Origin: Clostridiales bacterium
GTDB taxonomy: Bacteria > Bacillota > Clostridia > Lachnospirales > Lachnospiraceae
Assembly (NCBI GenBank): GCA_021204045.1
Contig: JAJQAA010000048.1
Span: 28,438-92,437 of the forward strand
Direction of reading: 5' to 3'
Length of the DNA: 64,000 bases
Positions 1-9,183 of this stretch are shown piece by piece. A program made the position numbers and the translations under genes. The notes beneath the pieces are model-generated. The model did no database searches. It saw nothing but the letters and a program-made list of their open reading frames with translations, and had not been told where the DNA came from. Position 1 is the stretch's first letter. Each line of letters opens with the position of its first letter.

Positions 1-14
1 AGATAATGAAAGAA

Positions 15-46
15 GCGCCCTGAATCGAGGTATTCGGGGCGTTTTT
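15..46 (+). terminator. Intrinsic terminator, probable FMN riboswitch expression platform
   Basis: A 10-bp stem (one G-T pair) with a 6-nt loop is followed by five T. It sits about 95 bp before ribD. Riboflavin operons of Firmicutes are usually headed by an FMN riboswitch whose off-state is such a terminator. The aptamer itself would lie left of the window, so the riboswitch assignment is inference; the hairpin is seen directly. Confidence 0.65.
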
Positions 47-139
47 GTCGTCCGGGAAACGAATCTCTCAGGACGATTTCTGACACCCGGAAAACGAAGC
101 GGCCAAAGAAATTTTGATGTAAAGGAGATGGTTGTTTGC

Positions 140-1246
140 ATGAGTGATGAGGAATACATGCACCTGGCGCTGGAACTTGCGAAGAAAGGGTGCGGCTGGA
201 CGTCGCCGAATCCGATGGTGGGCGCGGTGATTGTGAAGGATGGGCGGATCATTGGTCAGGGTTATCATCAGAAATATGGTGAGAAGCATGCGGAGCGCAA
301 CGCGCTGGCGACCTGCACGGAAGATCCGGCGGGGGCGGAGCTGTACGTGACGCTGGAGCCCTGCTGTCATTTCGGGAAGCAGCCGCCGTGTACGGATGCG
401 ATTCTGGAGGCGGGAATCCGCCGGGTTGTCATAGGTTCGGGAGATCCGAATCCGCGGGTGGCGGGAAAAGGCATTCAGATTCTGCGGGAGCATGGCATTG
501 AGGTAAAGGAAGATGTCCTGCGGGAAGAATGCGACCGGCTGAATGATATTTTCCTTTACTATATCCGGACATGCCAGCCTTATGTGATCCTGAAATACGC
601 GATGACGATGGACGGGAAAATTGCTTCCTGTACCGGAGAGTCGAAATGGATTACCGGAGAGGCCGCGCGAAACCACGCGCATGAACTGCGCGGCCGCTGC
701 CGGGCGATTATGGTGGGTGTAGGCACGGTGCTGGCGGATGATCCCATGCTGACCTGTCGTATGGAAAGCGGCAGGGATCCGGTGCGAATAGTCTGCGATT
801 CTCATCTGCGCACGCCGCTCACGGCGCAGGTGGTGAAAACAGCGTGGCAGGTACCGACGATTCTGGCGACCTGCTGCACGGATGAGGAGCGGCAGCGCGC
901 TTACCTGGAAGCAGGGTGCCGTATCATAAGGATTCCTCCAAAGGACGGGCGTGTGGATCTGCGGCTTCTGGCAAAGCAGCTGGGGCAGGAAACGATTGAC
1001 AGTATCCTGATCGAGGGCGGCGCGGCGCTGAACTGGTCAGCGCTGGAGAGCGGCATTGTGAAACGGGTGGAGACTTATATCGCGCCGAAACTGCTGGGTG
1101 GAGCGCAGGCGCCGGGGCCGGTTGCCGGAGAAGGAATCCCGTCGCTATCGCGGGCAGTACGGTTGAAAAACAGCCGGATCCAGCGTTTCGGGGAGGACAT
1201 TCTGATTGAAAGCGAGGTGGAGCAGGATGTTTACGGGAATTGTTGA
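140..1246 (+). CDS. ribD: Bifunctional riboflavin biosynthesis deaminase/reductase RibD
   Basis: Catalyses the deamination of the pyrimidine product of GTP cyclohydrolase II and then reduction of its ribosyl chain, two steps of riboflavin synthesis in the cytoplasm. The N-terminal zinc deaminase domain shows H50-A-E52 and the cysteine pair C75 and C84; the C-terminal half is a dihydrofolate-reductase-like reductase ending in the typical IEGG region. Length 368 aa is normal. An ATG at 128 is in frame but touches the GGAG site; the ATG at 140 is preferred. The last 20 bp overlap ribE, so the two are translated as one operon. Confidence 0.96.
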   Translation: MSDEEYMHLALELAKKGCGWTSPNPMVGAVIVKDGRIIGQGYHQKYGEKHAERNALATCTEDPAGAELYVTLEPCCHFGKQPPCTDAILEAGIRRVVIGSGDPNPRVAGKGIQILREHGIEVKEDVLREECDRLNDIFLYYIRTCQPYVILKYAMTMDGKIASCTGESKWITGEAARNHAHELRGRCRAIMVGVGTVLADDPMLTCRMESGRDPVRIVCDSHLRTPLTAQVVKTAWQVPTILATCCTDEERQRAYLEAGCRIIRIPPKDGRVDLRLLAKQLGQETIDSILIEGGAALNWSALESGIVKRVETYIAPKLLGGAQAPGPVAGEGIPSLSRAVRLKNSRIQRFGEDILIESEVEQDVYGNC

Positions 1247-1883
1247 GGAGATTGGCACGGTCGCCCATATCCGGCGAGGCCGCAGCTCGGCGATTCTGAC
1301 AATCCGCGCAAAAACAATTATGGATGATGTTCACATTGGGGACAGTATTGCGGTAAACGGCGTCTGCCTGACGGTCACAGAACTGCAAACAGATGGTTTT
1401 TCGGCGGATGTAATGCATGAGACGCTGGATCGTTCCTCGCTTGCGGGAATACAGACCGGCAGCCATGTCAATCTGGAGCGTGCGATGGCGGCAAACGGAC
1501 GTTTTGGCGGTCATATCGTGGCAGGGCATGTGGACGGCACCGGGCGGATTGTGGATATCCGCCGAGACGACACGGCGATCTGGTATACCATCCAGGCATC
1601 ACCGGAAATTTTGCGCTATATCGTGGAAAAGGGATCGATTGCCATTGATGGCATCAGCCTGACGGTGGCCCGGGTATCTACGGACCGTTTTTCCATTTCG
1701 GCGATTCCCCACACGGTGCGGGAGACGGTGCTGCAGGAGCGGCGGAAGGGAGATGTTGTCAATCTGGAGAATGATATGATCGGGAAGTATGTGGAACGGC
1801 TGATATGGGCAGATTCGGGAAATGGAAAACGTGCTGCGGATGGCGGAGTAACAAAGGATTTCCTGACCCGATGCGGATTTTAA
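1227..1883 (+). CDS. ribE: Riboflavin synthase alpha chain
   Basis: Dismutates two lumazine molecules to riboflavin. The protein starts with MFTGIVEE, the hallmark N-terminus of the family, and contains two lumazine-binding repeats; the second begins near residue 97. The start lies inside the end of ribD (20-bp overlap) with GGAG-like sequence upstream. 218 aa is usual. The C-terminal tail after about residue 200 is variable, as in relatives. Named ribE here in the Bacillus sense (ribC in E. coli nomenclature). Confidence 0.95.
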   Translation: MFTGIVEEIGTVAHIRRGRSSAILTIRAKTIMDDVHIGDSIAVNGVCLTVTELQTDGFSADVMHETLDRSSLAGIQTGSHVNLERAMAANGRFGGHIVAGHVDGTGRIVDIRRDDTAIWYTIQASPEILRYIVEKGSIAIDGISLTVARVSTDRFSISAIPHTVRETVLQERRKGDVVNLENDMIGKYVERLIWADSGNGKRAADGGVTKDFLTRCGF

Positions 1884-1896
1884 GGAGGTGGCGAAC

Positions 1897-3093
1897 ATGG
1901 AATTTAACACGATTGAAGAGGCGTTGGAAGAGCTGAAAGCCGGACGGATTATCATGGTTACGGATGACCCGGAGCGTGAGAATGAGGGAGATTTTATCTG
2001 CGCGGCGGAGTTTGCGACGACGGAGAATATCAACTTTATGGCGACATATGGCAAGGGACTTATCTGCATGCCGATGTCCGAAGCATTTGTACAGAAGCTG
2101 CAGATTCCGCAGATGGTCACACAGAATACCGACAATCATGAGACGGCGTTTACGGTATCCATCGACCATGTGTCGACGACAACAGGAATTTCGGCGGCGG
2201 AGCGGTCGGTCACGGCGATGAAATGCGTTGAGGAGAACGCAAAACCGGAGGATTTTCGTCGTCCGGGACATATGTTTCCGCTTCTGGCGAAAAGAAACGG
2301 CGTGCTGGAGCGAAACGGCCATACGGAAGCTACCGTCGATCTCTGCCGGCTGGCGGGATTGAAGGAATGCGGCCTCTGTTGTGAGATCATGCGTGAGGAC
2401 GGTACAATGATGCGCACGCCGGAGCTGATGGAACTGGCAAAGCGATGGGGAATCAAATTCATTACGATTCAGGCGTTGCAGAGCTACCGCAAGTGTCATG
2501 AAAAACTGGTCGACCGCGTCACGGTCACAAAGATGCCGACAAAGTATGGAGAATTTGTTGCATATGGTTATGTAAACCGATTGAATGGAGAACATCATGT
2601 CGCGCTCGTGAAGGGCGAGATCGGCGACGGCAGGGATGTGCTGTGCCGGGTTCATTCGGAGTGTCTGACCGGGGATACCTTCGGTTCTCTGCGCTGCGAT
2701 TGCGGGCAGCAGTTTGCGGCGGCGATGACGCAGATTGAGAAGGAAGGCCGGGGAATTCTGCTTTATATGCGGCAGGAGGGTCGGGGAATCGGCCTGATCA
2801 ACAAGCTGCGGGCCTATGAGCTGCAGGAGAGAGGCATGGACACGCTGGAAGCAAATCTGGCGCTGGGTTTTGCTGCCGATCAGCGGGAGTATTATATCGG
2901 CGCGCAGATTCTGCGGGATCTCGGGGTACACAGTCTGCGGCTGCTGACAAACAATCCGGATAAGGTCTATCAGCTGGCGGAATTTGGCATGGAGATTGCG
3001 GAGCGTGTGCCGATCCAGATGAACGCGACGGCGCATGATCTGTTTTATCTGAGAACGAAGCAGCAGCGGATGGGGCATATCTTACGGTATTGA
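1897..3093 (+). CDS. ribBA: Bifunctional DHBP synthase / GTP cyclohydrolase II RibBA
   Basis: Supplies both riboflavin precursors: 3,4-dihydroxy-2-butanone 4-phosphate from ribulose 5-phosphate (N-terminal half) and the pyrimidine from GTP (C-terminal half). The acidic motif [11 protein letters not shown] at residues 23-33 marks the DHBP synthase active site. The second domain has the zinc cysteines in [16 protein letters not shown]. The ATG at 1897 has AAGGAGG 8 bp upstream; a GTG at 1888 inside that site is not a credible start. 398 aa, full length; 13 bp after ribE. Confidence 0.96.
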   Translation: MEFNTIEEALEELKAGRIIMVTDDPERENEGDFICAAEFATTENINFMATYGKGLICMPMSEAFVQKLQIPQMVTQNTDNHETAFTVSIDHVSTTTGISAAERSVTAMKCVEENAKPEDFRRPGHMFPLLAKRNGVLERNGHTEATVDLCRLAGLKECGLCCEIMREDGTMMRTPELMELAKRWGIKFITIQALQSYRKCHEKLVDRVTVTKMPTKYGEFVAYGYVNRLNGEHHVALVKGEIGDGRDVLCRVHSECLTGDTFGSLRCDCGQQFAAAMTQIEKEGRGILLYMRQEGRGIGLINKLRAYELQERGMDTLEANLALGFAADQREYYIGAQILRDLGVHSLRLLTNNPDKVYQLAEFGMEIAERVPIQMNATAHDLFYLRTKQQRMGHILRY

Positions 3094-3154
3094 ACGCTGG
3101 AAATAGGTTGATAGAGATATTAGCAGAAAATGATGAAAAAAAGGAGAATGCAAA

Positions 3155-3622
3155 ATGAGAACATTAGAGGGAAATCTGGTTGCGCAGGAGATGAGGATCG
3201 GCATTGTTGCCGCTCGTTTTAATGAATTTATCACTTCAAAATTAGTTGACGGGGCAATCGACGGCCTTACCCGCCACGGAGTGGCGGAGGACGATATTGA
3301 GGTGGCGTGGGTGCCCGGGGCGTTTGAGATTCCGCTGATTGCCTCAAAAATGGAAAAAAGCGGCCGCTACGACGCGGTAATCGCACTCGGCGCGGTTATC
3401 CGCGGCAGCACCAGCCATTACGACTATGTGTGCAATGAGGTGTCCAAGGGAATCGCGACGGTCTCATTAAACAGCGGGATTCCGGTGTTGTTCGGGGTGC
3501 TGACAACAGAAAATATCGAGCAGGCGATCGAGCGCGCGGGAACCAAGGCGGGCAACAAGGGCTATGATTGCGCGCTGAGCGCAATTGAGATGGTGAACCT
3601 GATCCGGGAGATTGAGCGGTAG
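3155..3622 (+). CDS. ribH: 6,7-dimethyl-8-ribityllumazine synthase
   Basis: Condenses the two RibBA/RibD products to lumazine, the substrate of riboflavin synthase; members form 60-mer or pentamer cages. Visible family motifs are RFNEFIT near the N-terminus, WVPGAFEIP in the middle and [14 protein letters not shown] around residues 77-90, which carries the catalytic histidine. 155 aa is full length. An AAGGAG site precedes the ATG. Last gene of the rib operon; the 170-bp gap that follows contains a separate promoter. Confidence 0.96.
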   Translation: MRTLEGNLVAQEMRIGIVAARFNEFITSKLVDGAIDGLTRHGVAEDDIEVAWVPGAFEIPLIASKMEKSGRYDAVIALGAVIRGSTSHYDYVCNEVSKGIATVSLNSGIPVLFGVLTTENIEQAIERAGTKAGNKGYDCALSAIEMVNLIREIER

Positions 3623-3696
3623 AGTAATTAAGCGACGGAACCAGAAATAATTGAATGGCAGAGGAATAAAACAGACAATATGTAGATGATGTGCGG

Positions 3697-3725
3697 TTGA
3701 CAAGAATAATTTTCTTTGGTATTGT
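3697..3725 (+). promoter_or_regulatory. Sigma-A promoter for the ABC transporter operon
   Basis: TTGACA at 3697-3702, a 17-bp spacer and TATTGT at 3720-3725. It predicts a transcript starting near 3732, which excludes the upstream start codons of the permease reading frame and suggests the transporter is not expressed only by rib readthrough. Confidence 0.7.
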
Positions 3726-3792
3726 GATGATGTTTGGCTGTAAAAGCAGACGTAATTCACAAAATCAGGAACCGGGGATGAGGTGGTGCGCG

Positions 3793-4560
3793 GTGAGCCG
3801 ATGGAAACGGTTTGGGATCCCCATGCTGGGAATTCTGGCGGTGCTTTTGATCTGGGAACTGGTGTGCCGTTTTGGCGCGCTGAACGCTTATGTGCTGCCG
3901 CCGCCATCGAAGGTCTGGAGCAGTTTTGTTAAAATGCTTGTGAGCGGTGAGCTGTGGAAGGATATCGTTATCAGTTTCCTGCGCGTGATGAAGGGCTTCC
4001 TGATCGCGTTTGTTCTGGCATTTGTGCTGGGGATGGCGCGGATATTGTTCCCGGGGAGCGCGTCCTGGTATGAATATCTGGTACAGTTTTTCCGTCACGT
4101 ACCGCCGTTGAGCATGATTCCGCTGCTGATTTTGTGGTGCGGGATCGGGGAAACCACAAAGATCGTGATTATCGTGCTGGCGTCCTTTTTTCCGATGTAT
4201 TTAAATATTGTAAAGGGGTTTACCGGATGTGATCAGAAACTGATCGAAGTGGGGGATATGTTCGGCTACTCGAAAGGAAAGAAGTTTTTCAGGATTATTC
4301 TGCCGTATGCTTCGGCGGATATCCTGGTCGGGATGCGGATCGGGCTGGGTTATAGCTGGCGGGCGATTATCGGCGCCGAGATGGTGGCAGCTTCCACCGG
4401 TCTGGGACATCTGATTTTGTTTGCGCAGCAGATGTCGCGGACAGACAAGGTGATCGTGGGAATTCTGGTGATCGGTCTGGTCGGATACGCGACGGACTGG
4501 CTTTTTGGGCTGCTGATTGCGTGGCTGCTGAGAGGATCCGGAGAAAATGGCTGGAATTGA
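3793..4560 (+). CDS. ABC transporter permease, SsuC/TauC-like
   Basis: Inner-membrane channel of an importer. About six membrane segments, and a conserved cytoplasmic loop (FPMYLNIVKGFTGCDQKLIEVG) that docks the ATPase; this loop is typical of nitrate/sulfonate/taurine-type permeases (BPD_transp_1). Start choice: GTG at 3793 with GAGGTGG six bases upstream; an ATG at 3778 is possible, and the reading frame stays open to 3691 but that lies over the promoter. 255 aa fits the family. It overlaps the ATPase gene by 14 bp. Substrate is not readable from sequence; the riboflavin neighbourhood hints at a flavin precursor or a thiamine-like compound, which is inference. Confidence 0.85.
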   Translation: MSRWKRFGIPMLGILAVLLIWELVCRFGALNAYVLPPPSKVWSSFVKMLVSGELWKDIVISFLRVMKGFLIAFVLAFVLGMARILFPGSASWYEYLVQFFRHVPPLSMIPLLILWCGIGETTKIVIIVLASFFPMYLNIVKGFTGCDQKLIEVGDMFGYSKGKKFFRIILPYASADILVGMRIGLGYSWRAIIGAEMVAASTGLGHLILFAQQMSRTDKVIVGILVIGLVGYATDWLFGLLIAWLLRGSGENGWN

Positions 4561-5263
4561 ACTGATCGACGTTCACAAATATTATCAGGTGGACGGGCGG
4601 GAGCTGAAAGTCCTGGATGGCCTCTGCCTGAAGGTGCCGGAAAGGCAGATTACAGTGGTGCTGGGGCAGAGCGGCTGCGGCAAGACTACGCTTTTGCGCC
4701 TGGTCGGTGGTCTGGAAAACGCGGACAGCGGCGAGATCCGCTGGGAGGGCGGACGTAAGGCTGCTTTCGTGTTTCAGGAGCCGCGGCTTATGCCATGGCT
4801 GAACGTCTGGAGTAATGTGGTATTCGGCCTGCGCTGCAGAGAAATTGTGCAGACGAGAATACAGGATATCATCCATACGGTGGGGCTCGAGGGCTTTGAG
4901 CGGGCCTACCCGTCCCAGCTTTCAGGAGGAATGCAGCAGCGGGTGGCGTTGGCCCGGGCGCTTGCCTGCGAACCGTCGTTTATCATGATGGATGAACCGT
5001 TCGCCGCGCTGGATCATTTTACGCGGGAGCAGATGCAGAGGGAACTTTTGCGAGTGCGGGAAACGCAGGGGAGCAGCATCCTGTTTGTGACCCATTCGGT
5101 TGATGAGGCGCTTGTTCTCGGGGATAAGATTGTCGTGATTGAAAAGGGACGGGTGAAGGCAGAGTACCCGGTGCCGCTGTCGGCAAAGGATCGAAATCTG
5201 CTGGATGAGGAAATGATTGCCTTGAAAAAGGAAATTATCAATGATTTGAATTTTGCAAAATGA
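4547..5263 (+). CDS. ABC transporter ATP-binding protein, SsuB/TauB-like
   Basis: Energises the adjacent permease. Walker A GQSGCGKTT near residue 39, Q-loop VFQEPRLMPW, ABC signature LSGGMQQR, Walker B FIMMDEPFAALD and switch histidine in VTHSVDEA are all present, so the protein should be active. The EPRLMPW Q-loop and the SVDEAL stretch match the sulfonate/nitrate/taurine group. 238 aa, full length. Start ATG overlaps the permease end, stop overlaps the leader of the lipoprotein gene: one translationally coupled operon. Confidence 0.92.
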   Translation: MAGIELIDVHKYYQVDGRELKVLDGLCLKVPERQITVVLGQSGCGKTTLLRLVGGLENADSGEIRWEGGRKAAFVFQEPRLMPWLNVWSNVVFGLRCREIVQTRIQDIIHTVGLEGFERAYPSQLSGGMQQRVALARALACEPSFIMMDEPFAALDHFTREQMQRELLRVRETQGSSILFVTHSVDEALVLGDKIVVIEKGRVKAEYPVPLSAKDRNLLDEEMIALKKEIINDLNFAK

Positions 5264-5277
5264 GGAGGATCTGCATT

Positions 5278-6390
5278 ATGAAAAAAAGACTGACTGCGCT
5301 GAGCCTGGCAGTATGCCTGGCGACGGTGGCATTTTCCGGCTGTTCCGGGAGCCGTAACGGTGCGGCTGCGGGGGGCGCGGCTGAGACGACAGCAGCAGTA
5401 GAGCCAACAACTGCCGCGGAGGCCAAAGATGAGACCACGGCGGCCGCAGCAGCGGAAACCGCGGCGGAAGTGGATAATAAAAATCAGGATGGCGCGGAGG
5501 GCGCCAAGGTAGAAACGGCGCAGTCCGGCATTGATAAGCTGGTGTTTACTTATGTGACGTCCCCGTTGAATGTGCCGACGATCATTGAGAAGGATCAGGA
5601 GATTTTTGCGAAGGCGCTGGAGCCGATGGGTATTTCCGTGGAATACGCGGAGATTACCTCCGGCGCAGATCAGACCCAGGCACTCGCTTCCGGCGACGTG
5701 CAGGTGCTGTACGCGGTGGGCGCGACGTCGGTCATTTTGTCCGCGGCAAACGGAGCGGATATCAAGGTACTGAATATGTACAGCCGTTCTCCGAAGGCCT
5801 TCTGCATGTATTCTACGGATGATACGCTGACGACGCCGGAAAGCCTGCGCGGAAAAACGATCGCGGGACCGACCGGGACGAACCTGCATGAGCTTCTGGT
5901 GGCTTATCTGGCGACGGGAGGTATGACGCTGGATGATGTAAACTATCTGAACATGTCGATTCCGGACGCCAAGGCCGCTCTGGACGGCGGAAGTTTGGAC
6001 GTCGCGCTGATTGCCGGAGCGACGGCCTATCAGGCGCAGCGGCAGGGATATCATCTTGTGGCGGACGGCGACGGTCTGATTAAAGCCATTATTGCGGTGG
6101 CAGTGACGCAGAAATTCTACGATGAAAATCCGGATGTGATCGAAAAGCTGGCCGAGGCGCAGGCGCAGATCGCCGCGTATATGGAGGAAAATCCGGATGA
6201 GACGATCGGCGCGGTCGCGGCGGCTCTTGACCTGGATGAGGAAGCTGTGCGGGAGATGTATCCGTATTATGATTTTTCGCTGGAGCTTAGCGAGGATGAT
6301 ATTGATGGCTTCCAGAAGACGGCGGATTTCATGCTGGAGTCCGGTATGATCGAGGGCGCGCTGGATGTGGAGACGCTGTTTATCCGTTAA
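5278..6390 (+). CDS. ABC transporter substrate-binding lipoprotein (SsuA/NMT1-like)
   Basis: Extracellular solute receptor for the preceding permease and ATPase. A lysine-rich signal peptide ends in a lipobox (FSGC, cysteine near residue 21), followed by an Ala/Thr/Glu-rich tether to about residue 80 and then a periplasmic-binding fold with the NMT1/SsuA hallmarks (GADQTQALASGDVQ, LRGKTIAGPTGTNLHELL). 370 aa. AGGAGG lies 9 bp before the chosen ATG; an in-frame ATG at 5260 precedes that site and is rejected. RibY-type riboflavin receptors also belong to the NMT1 family, but the ligand here is unknown. Confidence 0.88.
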   Translation: MKKRLTALSLAVCLATVAFSGCSGSRNGAAAGGAAETTAAVEPTTAAEAKDETTAAAAAETAAEVDNKNQDGAEGAKVETAQSGIDKLVFTYVTSPLNVPTIIEKDQEIFAKALEPMGISVEYAEITSGADQTQALASGDVQVLYAVGATSVILSAANGADIKVLNMYSRSPKAFCMYSTDDTLTTPESLRGKTIAGPTGTNLHELLVAYLATGGMTLDDVNYLNMSIPDAKAALDGGSLDVALIAGATAYQAQRQGYHLVADGDGLIKAIIAVAVTQKFYDENPDVIEKLAEAQAQIAAYMEENPDETIGAVAAALDLDEEAVREMYPYYDFSLELSEDDIDGFQKTADFMLESGMIEGALDVETLFIR

Positions 6391-6455
6391 AATTGGTGTG
6401 AGATTTGCGCTGGATTCGCGAGAAAAACACGAGAAAACGTGAGAATGCGTGAGAA

Positions 6456-6492
6456 AATGCCGCCTGGCGATAAATTTTTCCGGCGGCATTTT
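6456..6492 (+). terminator. Intrinsic terminator after the ABC operon
   Basis: Stem ATGCCGCCTGG / CCGGCGGCAT with an AT-rich loop, then seven T. It closes the transporter operon before the flavodoxin-ferredoxin gene. Confidence 0.85.
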
Positions 6493-6541
6493 TTTCATCG
6501 GCAGTTTTTACCTGTGAAAGAGAGGAGAATAGGAGGCATCC

Positions 6542-7366
6542 ATGAAAATCCATCGTATTATTGCAGTTTATTACAGTGCGACCGGCAATACAAAACGGGT
6601 TGTGACGGCGATCGCCGGACAGATCGCCAAAGTACTGGCGGCGTCGGTGTCAGAATTTGATTTTACATTGCCGGCGGCGAGAACCAGTTCGGTGGCGTAT
6701 GCCCCGGACGATCTTGTTGTATTTGGAACGCCGGTTTACGCGGGCAGGGTACCCAACAAAATGCTGCCTGTAGTGCAGACGTTGTTTTGTGGGAACGGGG
6801 CGTTGGCGATTCCGGTTGTGACGTTCGGGAACCGGAGCTACGACAATGCGTTAATTGAGCTTCGGAATGAGCTGGAAACGGATGGTTTTCACACAATTGC
6901 GGGAGCGGCTTTCGCGGCGAGCCATGTGTTTTCGGATAAAATTGCCCCGGGACGACCGGATGCTGAGGATCTGGCGGTGCTGGAACAGTTTTCCGCAGCA
7001 GCCGCGCGGAAAATCCTTGCGATGACGGAAATTCCCGCGCCGATTGCTGTGCGTGGGGATGACCCGGTGGGGCCGTATTATACACCGCTGGGGACGGATG
7101 GAAAACCGGCGGTATTTTTGAAAGCGAAACCGCTGACGAGAGCGGAAGCCTGCAATCAGTGCGGATTGTGTGTGAAGGTCTGTCCCATGGGATCGATTGA
7201 TATGTCGGATCCAGCACTGGTGTCCGGTATCTGTATCAAATGCCAGGCCTGCGTGAAGTGTTGTCCGACAAAGGCAAAGTATTTTGCCGATCCGGCGTTT
7301 TTATCGCATGTTAAGATGCTGGAACAGAATTATATCCGACGGGCCGAGACGGAGGTGTTTGTATAG
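6542..7366 (+). CDS. EFR1-type flavodoxin-ferredoxin fusion protein
   Basis: Electron carrier joining two modules. Residues 1-165 form a flavodoxin-like fold with an FMN phosphate-binding start (YYSATGNTKRV, residues 10-20) and the FGTPVYAGR loop. The C-terminal part has two 4Fe-4S clusters: CNQCGLCVKVCP and CIKCQACVKCCP. 274 aa matches the EFR1 family (flavodoxin/4Fe-4S proteins) frequent in gut clostridia. Partner enzymes are unknown. An AGGAGGC-type site precedes the ATG. Being an FMN protein near the riboflavin operon may be coincidence. It stands alone between a terminator and the next regulatory region. Confidence 0.85.
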   Translation: MKIHRIIAVYYSATGNTKRVVTAIAGQIAKVLAASVSEFDFTLPAARTSSVAYAPDDLVVFGTPVYAGRVPNKMLPVVQTLFCGNGALAIPVVTFGNRSYDNALIELRNELETDGFHTIAGAAFAASHVFSDKIAPGRPDAEDLAVLEQFSAAAARKILAMTEIPAPIAVRGDDPVGPYYTPLGTDGKPAVFLKAKPLTRAEACNQCGLCVKVCPMGSIDMSDPALVSGICIKCQACVKCCPTKAKYFADPAFLSHVKMLEQNYIRRAETEVFV

Positions 7367-7431
7367 ACATTCGGATAATTTTTTACAAAGCACTTGATTT
7401 TTGAGGACGGCAAGAGTAAAATGTTCGTGAA

Positions 7432-7482
7432 ATATGTGTTAAGTTTTTGTAAAATTAATATAAAATCAAAATTAACACATAT
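7432..7482 (+). promoter_or_regulatory. Perfect 11-bp inverted repeat around a possible promoter
   Basis: ATATGTGTTAA at 7432-7442 and TTAACACATAT at 7472-7482, separated by 29 AT-rich bases holding a TATAAA box (7459-7464). It lies about 95 bp before the fatty acid transporter. The geometry suggests two operator half-sites flanking a -10 box, or one long stem-loop. The regulator is not identified. Confidence 0.5.
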
Positions 7483-7577
7483 ATCCCGACAGCCGAGCCG
7501 TTTATTTTTGCCGAGCAGGAATAAAAATGTGGGATATGGTAGGTGCGCCGGGAAATAAAAAAGCGGAGGACGCGAAT

Positions 7578-8945
7578 ATGTTTAAACGATTTACAAACGC
7601 CTGTGTTAAACTGGTGGAACGCTACCTGCCGGATCCATTCCTGTTTGCTATTGTGCTGACGATGGTTGTTTTTGCGGCATCAGCCATATTCACAGGCAAC
7701 ACCGTGATGGATGTTCTGGCTGCCTGGGGTAATTTCAGCAGTGGTATCTGGAATCTTCTGAAATTCTCCATGCAGACATCTATGATCGTGGTGTTTGGTT
7801 CCGCGCTGGCCAAGACGCCGGCATTTACAAAGCTGATCAACAAGGTTGCCAGCTATGCGAAGGACAATGTGTCCGCAATTATTCTGACTACGGTTGTATC
7901 CGCAATTTTCAGCTGGTTGAACTACGGACTGGGCCTGATTGTGGGAGCCCTGCTGGGCAAGGCGATCGCGAAGCGTCTGCGCGGCGTGGATTACCGTGTA
8001 TTGATTGCCGCTGCTTATTCCGGCTTTGTCATCTGGCATCAGGGACTTTCCGGATCGATTCCGCTGACGATTTCGACCGGATTTGATGTCGCGGGGAAAA
8101 CCATTCAGGCGGACATTACATCAACGCTGTTTCATCCGATGAACCTGATTATCGTTGTGGTATGTGTTCTTGTTCTTTGTGTCGTGAACGTAGCCATGCA
8201 TCCGGATGCGGAGCACACGATCTCGGTTGATCCCAGCCTGCTGGAAGATGAGAAGGTTGTGGAATATGAGATCAACACGCCGGCGGATAAGATGGAGCAC
8301 AGTAAGATCCTCTGGGCGCTGACCTGCCTCCTGGGCTGGGCTTATATTATTTATTATTTTGCTTCCTATGCGGCCAGCGGCAAGGGTATTCTGAATGGAC
8401 TCGGCCGTGACTCCGTGAACCTGGTGCTGCTGTTTGCCGGTATTCTGCTTCACGGTGATCTGCGCCGCTATGTGGATGTGATCAAGGATTCCGTTTCTTC
8501 TGTGGCCGGTGTTATCCTGCAGTATCCATTCTACGCAGGTATCATGGCGATCATGGTGGTAACCGATGCGCAGGGACTGAGCCTCGCAGTGCTCATTTCC
8601 AATTTCTTCGTGAGCGTTTCCAACCAGATTACCTTCCCGCTGCTTTCCTTCCTGTCCGCGGGTATTGTAAACTTCCTGGTGCCGTCCGGCGGTGGCCAGT
8701 GGACGGTACAGGCGCCGATCGTTATGACGGCTGCGGAGCAGCTGGGCGTGCCGACAAACCTGGCGGCGATGGCGATCGCGCTGGGCGATCAGTGGACCAA
8801 CATGATTCAGCCGTTCTGGGCGCTGCCGGCATTGGCAGTAGCCGGCCTGAAGGCAAAGGATATCATGGGCTACATGGTCGTAGTTACGATTGCGACCGGT
8901 ATCGTGTTTGCGGTAGGTATGCTTGGCTGGGCGATGCTGTTCTAA
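7578..8945 (+). CDS. Short-chain fatty acid transporter, AtoE family
   Basis: Integral membrane protein for uptake or release of short-chain fatty acids, such as butyrate or acetoacetate. It begins with a short amphipathic stretch (FKRFTNACVKLVERYLPDPF), then has about a dozen hydrophobic segments. The typical AtoE features GQGLSGSIPL-like loop (here HQGLSGSIPL) and FLVPSGGGQWTVQAP are clear. 455 aa is normal. GCGGAGG sits 8 bp before the chosen ATG; an ATG 17 codons upstream has no site. In an anaerobe it probably serves butyrate or acetate exchange. Single-gene transcription unit, ended by the hairpin at 9044. Confidence 0.88.
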   Translation: MFKRFTNACVKLVERYLPDPFLFAIVLTMVVFAASAIFTGNTVMDVLAAWGNFSSGIWNLLKFSMQTSMIVVFGSALAKTPAFTKLINKVASYAKDNVSAIILTTVVSAIFSWLNYGLGLIVGALLGKAIAKRLRGVDYRVLIAAAYSGFVIWHQGLSGSIPLTISTGFDVAGKTIQADITSTLFHPMNLIIVVVCVLVLCVVNVAMHPDAEHTISVDPSLLEDEKVVEYEINTPADKMEHSKILWALTCLLGWAYIIYYFASYAASGKGILNGLGRDSVNLVLLFAGILLHGDLRRYVDVIKDSVSSVAGVILQYPFYAGIMAIMVVTDAQGLSLAVLISNFFVSVSNQITFPLLSFLSAGIVNFLVPSGGGQWTVQAPIVMTAAEQLGVPTNLAAMAIALGDQWTNMIQPFWALPALAVAGLKAKDIMGYMVVVTIATGIVFAVGMLGWAMLF

Positions 8946-9043
8946 GCGAAAGCGACGAATTGTGACTGCATTCCCGGGAAAGTACATTTTGGCGAATGTT
9001 GTCAATCGTTTTGGATTTCGTAAAAAAATGTTATGAATAATGG

Positions 9044-9081
9044 GGCGACGTTTTTGTAAAAGAAGACGCCGCCTTGTTTTT
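9044..9081 (+). terminator. Intrinsic terminator after the AtoE-type gene
   Basis: A stem of about 12 bp with one mismatch (GGCG-CGTTTTT against GAAGA-CGCCGCC) and a T-rich tail to 9081. Confidence 0.65.
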
Positions 9082-9120
9082 GTCCTTTATTTCCGGTGTG
9101 AAACAGGGTATAATGAATCA

Positions 9121-9149
9121 TTGACGAAAACGCATCGGTATGATATAGT
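9121..9149 (+). promoter_or_regulatory. Sigma-A promoter for the DUF3881 gene
   Basis: TTGACG at 9121-9126, 17-bp spacer, TATAGT at 9144-9149, 35 bp before the start codon. A second TATAAT at 9109 lacks a good -35 box. Confidence 0.65.
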
Positions 9150-9183
9150 GTGGACACTTGACATAGAGCTGAGGGGTGACGGC

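Noticed and set aside
1..120. FMN riboswitch aptamer
   Set aside because: Only the terminator stem is inside the window; no aptamer core sequence is visible, so the aptamer is not annotated.
68..805. Long minus-strand frame opposite ribD
   Set aside because: Arg/His-rich translation without family features; a shadow of the GC-rich ribD gene. Similar shadows opposite metG, ribBA, the RND pump and dnaX were also discarded.
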